Below the pieces are notes generated by a model that was not told where the DNA came from, searched no databases, and saw only the letters and a program-made list of their open reading frames with translations. Positions 1 through 6,928 of a stretch of DNA of 31,073 bases are shown here, one piece after another. Numbering within the stretch: position 1 is the stretch's first letter; each line of letters begins with the position of its first letter. Both the position numbers and the translations under genes were made by a program. This DNA is from Ignavibacteriales bacterium (GTDB lineage: Bacteria > Bacteroidota > Ignavibacteria > Ignavibacteriales > Ignavibacteriaceae): contig DAIEML010000002.1 of the NCBI GenBank assembly GCA_027349615.1, positions 1-31,073 on the forward strand, read 5' to 3'.

Positions 1-308
1 GAAAGTAGTGAGTCCATTCCGTTTAATGATTTACTCATTATCGGCACACCAATTACCGGAAGAGTTGTATGTGCAGCAGTTACTCCTGGAAGGTGAGCCG
101 CACCGCCGGCAGCCGCTATAATTACTTTTAATCCTCGCGAGGCAGCAGTCTTTGAATATTCTCCATGTTCGCCAGGAGTTCTGTGGGCTGATAAAATTTT
201 TACTTCATAAGCTATGTCAAATTCTTTGCAAGTATCTATCGCTTTTTGCATTATACTTAAATCCGAATCACTGCCCATTATAATTCCAATTTGTGGATTT
301 GAATTCAT
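1..308 (-). CDS. purE: PurE, N5-carboxyaminoimidazole ribonucleotide mutase (3' end cut off)
   Basis: Cytoplasmic enzyme of de novo purine synthesis that moves the carboxyl group of N5-CAIR to give CAIR. About 102 codons are visible from the ATG at 308 before the window edge; the family is usually about 160-170 residues, so the C-terminal third is missing because of the window, not a mutation. Translating by hand gives the family signature: [10 protein letters not shown] near the N terminus, then SAHRTP, then [12 protein letters not shown]. These form the nucleotide-binding loop and the catalytic Ser/His region of class I PurE. An AAGGAAG ribosome binding site lies just upstream of the ATG. 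It follows comEC by 36 bp on the same strand and may be read from the same transcript. Identification is very safe. Confidence 0.95.
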   Translation of the reverse strand, partial: MNSNPQIGIIMGSDSDLSIMQKAIDTCKEFDIAYEVKILSAHRTPGEHGEYSKTAASRGLKVIIAAAGGAAHLPGVTAAHTTLPVIGVPIMSKSLNGMDSLL

Positions 309-344
309 ATTTTCTTCCTTATTTTTTTTGTTATAAATTTTTAA

Positions 345-2738
345 TTATAAATTTCTCCAATCAACCGCATAAACATTCTCACCATTTGATCTTAAAAGTA
401 TTCCGCCATTTTGATCTGATCGTAAAATTTTAGAACCGATTGTTTTTAGCCTTTCTAAAACTTCGCGCGATGGATGCCCAAACTTATTTTGAATTCCGTC
501 GCTTATCAAACTTATCTTCGGCATTACATAAGATACAAAATCATTGGCTGTAGCTGTTTTGCTTCCGTGATGAGAAACTTTTAGTACATCGGAATTTAAT
601 AAAGTTTTATAACTTTCAACGTAATGCATTTCAAAGCTTTTATCCAAATCACCGGTAAACAAAAAACTATTTTTGCCATAAACAATTTTCAAAACTCCGC
701 TTTTACCATTAGTAGTTGATTTAATATTATTCGAAAGATCATTCATAACATAAACTCTGCAATTAGATATTTTCATAATCTTCTTACTGTAATATTCGAA
801 AGGAACATTTTTATAGCGAAGAAATTTTTCAAACTTAATGTCTTTGGTAAACGAAGTATCAATCTGCGGTTTGAAAATTTTTCTGATTTTATTTTCATTA
901 ATTAAAGAAATAAATCCGCCGTAATGATCAGCATCGACATGAGAAACAAATCCGTAATCAATTTTATTTATGTTTAGGTAATTTAACAATGGAAGAATTA
1001 CTCTTTCACCATTATCAAAATTAGCAGTTACTTCTCCGGCATCAATTAAAGCTGTTTCGCCATCCGGAAATTTGATTAAGAATGAATCACCTTGCCCAAC
1101 ATCAATCATATAAACGCTCAACTGATTTTTCACCATTAATTCTTTATCATCAATTAAACTGAATAACCAAATGTTGCAAACAACCAGTATTAATGCAGTA
1201 AGCTTTGCAATTTTTGATTTAAATATTTTTAACGAAAATAAAAATGCGCAGATTAAGACATAAAAAATTACAGCGTTGAACAATGAAAAATCTCTTATCC
1301 AAATAAATGCATATTCAAAGTTGCCGCTAAGTTTAACTATGTAAAATAATATTGATGAAAAAAGATCATTCGCTCCAGCAAAATAGAAAGCAAGAAAAGG
1401 GAAAACAATATTTAAGAATAAAGTAATAAATCCTAGTCCAACAATAAAACCGGCTAAAGGTATTACAAAAATATTCGCAAAGATTGCAATGAAAGATAAC
1501 TTGCCGAAATAAATCAGCGTAAACGGCAATGTTCCGATTTGCGCGCTTATTGAAACTGCTCCAAATAAAAGTAAATTTTTTAAGGCGTTACTTTTTAGCT
1601 TTAATGAAAAAATAAATCTTTGGAAGATCGGATAAATTGCAGCTATTGAAAAAACTGCGGCAAATGAAAGTTGAAATCCTGGTTTGAAAAGTTCTAAAGG
1701 ATCAATAATTAATATTATTAAAGCAGCAACAGAAATTGAATTGAATAAGTTAGTTGAGCGATTCGTAATTAAGGCAATTAAAATTAGAGCTGACATAATT
1801 GTGGCTCTTACAACTGATGCTGGCGAATTCGTTAAAAGCATAAATGCAATTAATCCGATTATTGTTACCAAAGATTTTAAATAAACATTTAATCTTCCGA
1901 AAAAAATCAAAAATATCAAAACTATATAACCTACATGAAGTCCAGATACCGCAAGAATGTGAATTACTCCGGAATTAATAAATTCTGATTTTGTATCATA
2001 ATCGATTCTACTTCTGTCAGCTAAAATTAAACCTCTCAGCAATGCCGCAGTTTGAACATTGTGAAGTTCTGAAATATTATCATCAATTGATTTTCTAATT
2101 CTATAAATAATATTTGCCGCAGTATTAAATCGATGGTTAATAAATTTTAATTCGCTGCATGATTTTGTAATTAAAATTCCTGCTGTACCTTGCTGCTGAA
2201 GATATTCATTATAATCAAACTCGCCTGGATTTCTCTTATCTCTTCCACGCATAAACAATCCGGTTAATTGGATATAATTTCCAGGTGAAATAATATTTGA
2301 AAGTGAATCCAATTTTCTATTTGAATCTTTTATCCTGCATACGAGGTAAATATTAGTAGAGAATTTCGAATTAGAATATTTGATCGAATCAGTTTTTAAT
2401 TTAAAAATAATTTCTGATTCTTTTCTCAATTCTATATTTGAAATCTCCCCTGTTGCTGTAAAATCCTTTTGTCTTTCAAATTCTTTTGGCAAAAAGTTAT
2501 AATTTGGTTCTTGAAATTTCGATAAAAATATTCCAGCGAGAATAATTAAAAAATAAACCGGGTATTGAAAAATTGGCTTTAACTTTTTATTGAAATTAAA
2601 AATAATTAGGAGTACAAATGCGGTTGCAGCCAATCCTAAGTATAAAAAATAATTTTGTTTACTTATTGGTAAAATAAAATTTAAAATGATTCCGAATATA
2701 AATAGGATTGTATATTTTATTGCCGGATAATCTTTCAT
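345..2738 (-). CDS. comEC: ComEC/Rec2 family DNA-uptake channel protein
   Basis: Inner-membrane protein of natural transformation, known in the family to pass single-stranded DNA into the cytoplasm. At 797 residues it has the full three-part layout. The N-terminal membrane and OB-fold-like region contains the family motif NPGEFDYNEYL at about 170-180. The competence domain carries ILAVSGLHVG at 261-270 followed by many hydrophobic segments. The C-terminal metallo-beta-lactamase-like domain (from about 541) has MIDVGQGDSFLI, SHVDADHYGG at 599-608 and a late SHHGSKT motif. The putative zinc ligands look intact, so the nuclease-like domain may be active. The start overlaps the stop of the upstream metalloenzyme gene as ATGA, so translational coupling is likely. 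No other competence genes are in the window. Confidence 0.95.
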   Translation of the reverse strand: MKDYPAIKYTILFIFGIILNFILPISKQNYFLYLGLAATAFVLLIIFNFNKKLKPIFQYPVYFLIILAGIFLSKFQEPNYNFLPKEFERQKDFTATGEISNIELRKESEIIFKLKTDSIKYSNSKFSTNIYLVCRIKDSNRKLDSLSNIISPGNYIQLTGLFMRGRDKRNPGEFDYNEYLQQQGTAGILITKSCSELKFINHRFNTAANIIYRIRKSIDDNISELHNVQTAALLRGLILADRSRIDYDTKSEFINSGVIHILAVSGLHVGYIVLIFLIFFGRLNVYLKSLVTIIGLIAFMLLTNSPASVVRATIMSALILIALITNRSTNLFNSISVAALIILIIDPLELFKPGFQLSFAAVFSIAAIYPIFQRFIFSLKLKSNALKNLLLFGAVSISAQIGTLPFTLIYFGKLSFIAIFANIFVIPLAGFIVGLGFITLFLNIVFPFLAFYFAGANDLFSSILFYIVKLSGNFEYAFIWIRDFSLFNAVIFYVLICAFLFSLKIFKSKIAKLTALILVVCNIWLFSLIDDKELMVKNQLSVYMIDVGQGDSFLIKFPDGETALIDAGEVTANFDNGERVILPLLNYLNINKIDYGFVSHVDADHYGGFISLINENKIRKIFKPQIDTSFTKDIKFEKFLRYKNVPFEYYSKKIMKISNCRVYVMNDLSNNIKSTTNGKSGVLKIVYGKNSFLFTGDLDKSFEMHYVESYKTLLNSDVLKVSHHGSKTATANDFVSYVMPKISLISDGIQNKFGHPSREVLERLKTIGSKILRSDQNGGILLRSNGENVYAVDWRNL

Positions 2739-3637
2739 TTATGAATCTTCATTATTGCCGGCTTAATCTGGGCTAAATCTTTGATCATGAAGGACAAATC
2801 TTCTGCATACTTTCCAGCAGTAATTGTTAATGATGGATTCAAAGTGTGAGACTTTGTTGCTAAGTCTTCTAAGTTTCCATGATCGGAACAAATTACTAAA
2901 GTTGTTTCATTTTCTAGCTCGGAAATTATTGTGAAAAGAAATTCATCTAATATTTGCAAAGTTAATTGCATATCACCGTCATATCTTCCATGCCCAAGGT
3001 GATCAGTTAGAAAATATTCATAAAGTGTAAAAGAATTTTTTGCGGCAATTCTTAACAGTCTTCTTGCTGCTGAATTTGGTTTAAGCACTTTTAATTTGTA
3101 ACCGAGTTTTGAATTCCAACGTTCGTTTGTAATTTCTGCTGTTAATGCATTTCCCTTTCTAACATCTGAAGATGAATTTAATTTCATACCGGATAATTTA
3201 CAGCTTAATGAAGTTACGCTTAATCTTGATCTTCCCGATTTTAAATAATCAAAAAATATTCGTGGATATGCATTTGCAAAGAAGGCTTTCTTACCAAGTG
3301 AAATAAAATGCTTGAAAATATTTTCTTCCTTAATAATCGGAATTAATGTTGAGTAAGGATATGGTCCGAAATGTTTGCCAACAAACTTTGGTGCATTCAT
3401 TCCGCAAAAGATTGCTGTTTGTCCGGTTCCGCTTTGCGGCAATCCGTCCACTCCGAGTCTAGCATCTGTCGGAAATAAAAAAGCATTTTTGTTTTTCAAG
3501 ATTTGATTATTTAATGATGGGATTTCACCAAAAATTTCCGAAAAAGTTTTAAAACCAAATTTGAAGAACGGATTAAATTGGTAATCTTCGTTTCCAATTC
3601 CAACACCGTCTAAAAATATCATCAAGATTGAATGCAA
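2735..3637 (-). CDS. Alkaline-phosphatase-superfamily metalloenzyme of unknown substrate
   Basis: A 300-residue protein with the metal-site pattern of the alkaline phosphatase/phosphoglycerate mutase/phosphopentomutase superfamily. Visible signatures are FLDGVGIG (D10, first metal ligand), SGTGQTAIFCG at 69-79 (the likely nucleophile Ser/Thr loop), TDHLGHG at 211-217, SDHGNLED at 251-258 and a final His near 264. It is much shorter than iPGM (about 510) or phosphopentomutase (about 390), so it lacks a large cap domain. The substrate cannot be read from sequence. No signal peptide is visible, so it is probably cytoplasmic. The chosen start is TTG at 3637; an ATG five codons inside has no better ribosome site. 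It lies 34 bp after dtd and overlaps comEC by 4 bp. Confidence 0.75.
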   Translation of the reverse strand: MHSILMIFLDGVGIGNEDYQFNPFFKFGFKTFSEIFGEIPSLNNQILKNKNAFLFPTDARLGVDGLPQSGTGQTAIFCGMNAPKFVGKHFGPYPYSTLIPIIKEENIFKHFISLGKKAFFANAYPRIFFDYLKSGRSRLSVTSLSCKLSGMKLNSSSDVRKGNALTAEITNERWNSKLGYKLKVLKPNSAARRLLRIAAKNSFTLYEYFLTDHLGHGRYDGDMQLTLQILDEFLFTIISELENETTLVICSDHGNLEDLATKSHTLNPSLTITAGKYAEDLSFMIKDLAQIKPAIMKIHK

Positions 3638-3671
3638 GACAATCTTCTTTTTTTATTTTAAAATTTTTAAC

Positions 3672-4124
3672 TCATTCTTTAGATTCAACAATAATTGTAA
3701 CCGGGCCATCATTTATGATTTTAACTTCCATCATTGCGCCAAAAACTCCTACTTTCACTTTAGATTCACCAAGATTCATTTTAGCTCTTGCAATAAATTT
3801 TTCATAAAGGGGAATTGCTTCTTCCGGCTTTGCCGCTTCAATAAAACTTGGCCGATTTCCTTTCCTCGCATCTCCGTATAAAGTGAATTGAGAAATAATT
3901 AATATTTCTCCGTTTACATCTTTAAGTGAAAGATTCATCTTTTCATTTTCATCTTCAAAGATTCTAAGATTGCAGCATTTATCCGCAACAAAATTTACAT
4001 CTTCTTCTTTGTCACCAGTTTTTATTCCTAACAAAATTATCATTCCTTTGCTGATTTCGGCAGAATAATTTTCTTCTTGAATAAACACACCGCCTTCCGA
4101 AACTCTCTGAACAACTGCTTTCAA
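3672..4124 (-). CDS. dtd: D-aminoacyl-tRNA deacylase
   Basis: Cytoplasmic proofreading enzyme that hydrolyses D-amino acids wrongly attached to tRNA. At 150 residues it matches the family length. The two signature elements are present: SQFTL at 78-82 within a conserved SQFTLYGDARKGNRPSF stretch, and the Gly-cisPro type motif NDGPVTI around 138-144. Both line the active site at the dimer interface. The start is TTG at 4124, supported by GGAG seven bases upstream (4132-4135) and by the TTGA overlap with the prmC stop, which indicates translational coupling. Identification is firm. Confidence 0.95.
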   Translation of the reverse strand: MKAVVQRVSEGGVFIQEENYSAEISKGMIILLGIKTGDKEEDVNFVADKCCNLRIFEDENEKMNLSLKDVNGEILIISQFTLYGDARKGNRPSFIEAAKPEEAIPLYEKFIARAKMNLGESKVKVGVFGAMMEVKIINDGPVTIIVESKE

Positions 4125-4972
4125 TTTAGTTCTCCGCTAATTACTCTATCAATATTTAAATAATCTTTTTGAATTTGAATATTGTTGTAATCTTCTTTAA
4201 TCAATATTTCTTTTACTGTAGAAGATTGATTCTCCCCAACTTCGAAAAAGACTTTCCCATTTTTCTTCAAAAGTGATTTCCCATTTCTAGAAATAATTTC
4301 ATAAAAGCTTAGCCCATTGGATTCATCTGTTAAAGCTTGCCGCGGCTCGTAAACTCTTAATTCCGGTTGAAGATTTTGAAACTCTTCAGAAGAAATATAT
4401 GGAGGATTTGAAACAATTAAATCGAAATCATTTTCTTTGTTTAAATATTTGTCAAACGCTGAATCAATAAATGTTATATTTTCAATTACTTGGTTTAGTT
4501 CGGCGTTTTTATTAGCAACTTTTATCGCCTCGCTGCTTGAATCAATCGCAAATACCTTTGCGTTTTGTAAATATTTTGCAAGACAGATTGCAATGATTCC
4601 GCTGCCTGTTCCAATGTCCAATATTTTTAATCCGTTTTGATTTTGAAATTCTTTTATAATTGTCTCAACTAAAATTTCAGTTTCTTGGCGAGGAATCAAG
4701 ACTGATCGATTCACTTTAAATTCTAATCCGTAAAATTCAACAGAACCAACAATGTATTGAAGCGGCTCAAAGCTGCTTCTACGTTTTATAAATTCTCTGT
4801 ACTGCAAAATTTCATTTTCAGCTAAAGGACGATCAAACGAAAGATATAATTCTAATCTTTTGCAATTTAATATCTTTTCTAAGAGGAGCTCGGCATTAAT
4901 TCTTGGAGATTCTATTCCTTTATTCTTTAAATATTCTGTCGATAAATTAATTGATTCTAAAACAGTCAGCAT
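4121..4972 (-). CDS. prmC: Peptide chain release factor N5-glutamine methyltransferase
   Basis: SAM-dependent cytoplasmic enzyme that methylates the Gln of the GGQ motif in release factors RF1 and RF2. The 283 residues show an N-terminal helical substrate-binding domain (about 1-80), the conserved IPRQETE stretch at 93-99, the SAM-binding loop LDIGTGSGI at about 118-126, and the catalytic NPPY at 189-192, which defines Gln/Asn/adenine-N methyltransferases. The family is normally 270-290 residues, so it is complete. It starts a minus-strand gene run through dtd, the metalloenzyme, comEC and purE. Its start at 4972 has no strong ribosome site. Confidence 0.95.
   Translation of the reverse strand: MLTVLESINLSTEYLKNKGIESPRINAELLLEKILNCKRLELYLSFDRPLAENEILQYREFIKRRSSFEPLQYIVGSVEFYGLEFKVNRSVLIPRQETEILVETIIKEFQNQNGLKILDIGTGSGIIAICLAKYLQNAKVFAIDSSSEAIKVANKNAELNQVIENITFIDSAFDKYLNKENDFDLIVSNPPYISSEEFQNLQPELRVYEPRQALTDESNGLSFYEIISRNGKSLLKKNGKVFFEVGENQSSTVKEILIKEDYNNIQIQKDYLNIDRVISGELN
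4132..4135 (-). promoter_or_regulatory. Ribosome binding site fixing the TTG start of dtd
   Basis: GGAG on the minus strand sits seven bases before the TTG at 4124, inside the last codons of prmC. It supports the unusual TTG start and coupled translation. Confidence 0.7.
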
Positions 4973-5064
4973 GCGAGTGATTTTAAATTTAGTAATTAAT
5001 CGTAAATATAAAATTAGATTTGAAAAGCATCAAATGGACATTTTTAATTTTACTTTACCGGTAA

Positions 5065-5796
5065 TTAATCTGTAAGAAAATAATAAATCAGTAAACCAAA
5101 ATTTATTTGAAGCGCACCAAAAGCTATCCCGCTTATCAAATCATATTTCCTTGTTTTATCAAGGTATAAATTGTCACCCGTATTTTGATATTGGCTGAAA
5201 AAATCATCCGCTTTTAATTTGAAATAAGCTGATACTGCACCGAGAGTAATAATCCCGCCGACAAAAAATTTAAAAATATTCTTCTTGAAAAAACTCACCT
5301 TATTTGCTTCACCCACATATTTCAATTTATAATTATTTACTTTATTTATAGAATTTAAAGTAATCGGAAGTTCTTCATAGTTGTTTTTTTTCAAGATCAA
5401 ATTCTTTTCACTATTCGGAATGAACATTGGAGAATGACCAATTAAAGAATCTCCGGCATAAATGTATGAGTCTGTTGGATCTGTTTGAAGGTAAAGTAAA
5501 TTCTTAAATTTAAAATTAACTGTCTTGGAATCATCGCAGTTTAATATAGAGATTGAATCTTTCAGTTCCCTAGCGTCCCAAGTTTTAAGTGGTTCCTTGG
5601 CAATTATTTTGTATGCTCCTTTGTTTAATTCAATATTAACATTTCCTTTTCCAACGAATTTCTGATTAACAAAAATCAATGCACTATCCAAATCTGTACT
5701 TATGGAAACTTTTACTTTACAGTCTTGTCCTTTTGCCATTGAATTAAATAGCAAAAATGAAACGGCAATTAATATTATTTTATTGAACAATTTCAT
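5065..5796 (-). CDS. PEGA-domain membrane protein, function unknown
   Basis: A 243-residue protein with an N-terminal signal sequence (hydrophobic residues about 7-18, likely cleavage near residue 23). Two PEGA-like beta repeats follow: one around residues 28-70 (SALIFVNQKFVGKG) and one around 103-148 (DSYIYAGDSLIGHSP). Two C-terminal hydrophobic segments lie near 173-190 and 220-240. PEGA domains are small beta modules on cell-surface or periplasmic proteins. The topology suggests a periplasmic domain anchored at its C terminus. The start at 5796 has an AGGAG site and lies inside the end of the BamB-like gene (17-bp overlap), so the two are probably co-translated. A role in envelope assembly with its neighbours is inferred from context only. 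Confidence 0.7.
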   Translation of the reverse strand: MKLFNKIILIAVSFLLFNSMAKGQDCKVKVSISTDLDSALIFVNQKFVGKGNVNIELNKGAYKIIAKEPLKTWDARELKDSISILNCDDSKTVNFKFKNLLYLQTDPTDSYIYAGDSLIGHSPMFIPNSEKNLILKKNNYEELPITLNSINKVNNYKLKYVGEANKVSFFKKNIFKFFVGGIITLGAVSAYFKLKADDFFSQYQNTGDNLYLDKTRKYDLISGIAFGALQINFGLLIYYFLTD

Positions 5797-6928
5797 AAGC
5801 TCCTAAAATTCCATTATCATAACCGATGAACAAAGTATTTCTAAAATATAATGGTGTTAATCTCGCATGTGAAGGAAGTATAAATCTTTTAGCAACTTTT
5901 CCAGTTTTAGTTTCTACAAAATCTAATTCACCATCAAGATTGGGAATTATTAAATAATTATTTGCTAAAAGAGGAGTTGCATTAATTACACCATTAATTT
6001 CATTTTGCCAATTTATTTTTCCATTGTCTATATCAATAGCGTAAAACCTTCCTCCTAAATTCCCGGCATAAACATAATTATCCTTAAATACTGGAGTTGA
6101 AATTATTTCTGAGCCGGTTTCAACTTTCCATTTTACAGTTCCATTTTTTAGATCGACTGCAAACAACACGCCATTTTTATCTCCGAGAAATGCAGTTGAA
6201 TCCGATATAGAAATATTACTTGTAAAAATGTATCCTATTTTTTTTCTAAAAATTAAATCTCCATTATATGCATTTAATGCTATTACTTCGCCATCGTCAT
6301 TTCCGATTATTATTGTATTGTCATTCATTGCCGGTGAGCAGTGCATATGAGCTTTTGTTTCAGCTTCCCAAACTTTTGAACCATTAATATTATATTTGTA
6401 CACATTACCATTAATCGTATTAAAAATTACACCATCCTTTGTTTTAATTAATTCTGATAATATTTTATCTTTAATCTTAATATTAAATATTGGTTCACCG
6501 GTTCTTAGATTATAAAAATTTAATAGCGAATAATTTTCATTGTTCAATGAAATTGTATAAATCAAAATATTATTATCAACAATTGGTGAAGAAAATATTG
6601 CTCCTTTATCTTTTAGTTGCCCTAATTGCTTGCCGGTATTGAAATCAAGACAAGTTATCCAGCCTGATAAATCATTAATAAAAATATAGGAATCATAAAT
6701 TGTAACTGTTGAATTTGTTATTCCGCCATTAATATCTTTTTCCCATTTTAATTTTAATGAATCACCAATTGAAACCGGAATATAAAAATCGCGGTAAGGA
6801 ACTTTGCCGAACATTGGATAGGAAATTGGATCTGGCTTAATATCCAATTTTATTACTGATGGAAGGCATCCTTCTAAAAAAATTGTTAGGATAAATATTA
6901 TGTAAAAATATTTTTTCAAAAATCCCAT
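5780..6928 (-). CDS. Outer-membrane-assembly-like lipoprotein with PQQ-type beta-propeller
   Basis: A 382-residue protein with a lipoprotein signal: basic N terminus, hydrophobic stretch and lipobox ending in LEGC with Cys21. The rest is a chain of PQQ-like blades of the form GxLxAxDxxxGxxxW. Examples are GEVIALNAYNGDLIFRKKIG, GVLFAVDLKNGTVKWKVETG and GRFYAIDIDNGKINW, consistent with a seven- or eight-bladed propeller. The fold and lipid anchor resemble BamB of the outer-membrane beta-barrel assembly machinery, but short PQQ repeats cannot prove orthology and other periplasmic sensors share them. It overlaps the upstream barrel gene by 13 bp and the downstream PEGA gene by 17 bp. That arrangement supports a shared envelope function. 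Confidence 0.75.
   Translation of the reverse strand: MGFLKKYFYIIFILTIFLEGCLPSVIKLDIKPDPISYPMFGKVPYRDFYIPVSIGDSLKLKWEKDINGGITNSTVTIYDSYIFINDLSGWITCLDFNTGKQLGQLKDKGAIFSSPIVDNNILIYTISLNNENYSLLNFYNLRTGEPIFNIKIKDKILSELIKTKDGVIFNTINGNVYKYNINGSKVWEAETKAHMHCSPAMNDNTIIIGNDDGEVIALNAYNGDLIFRKKIGYIFTSNISISDSTAFLGDKNGVLFAVDLKNGTVKWKVETGSEIISTPVFKDNYVYAGNLGGRFYAIDIDNGKINWQNEINGVINATPLLANNYLIIPNLDGELDFVETKTGKVAKRFILPSHARLTPLYFRNTLFIGYDNGILGAYEIVQ

Noticed and set aside
1684..1884. Plus-strand 66-codon open frame inside comEC
   Set aside because: It lies opposite the conserved competence domain and has no ribosome site or recognisable motif.
4992..5070. Direct repeat GTAATTAATC at 4992-5001 and 5061-5070
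   Set aside because: A 10-base AT-rich match in such sequence is expected by chance and has no further structure.
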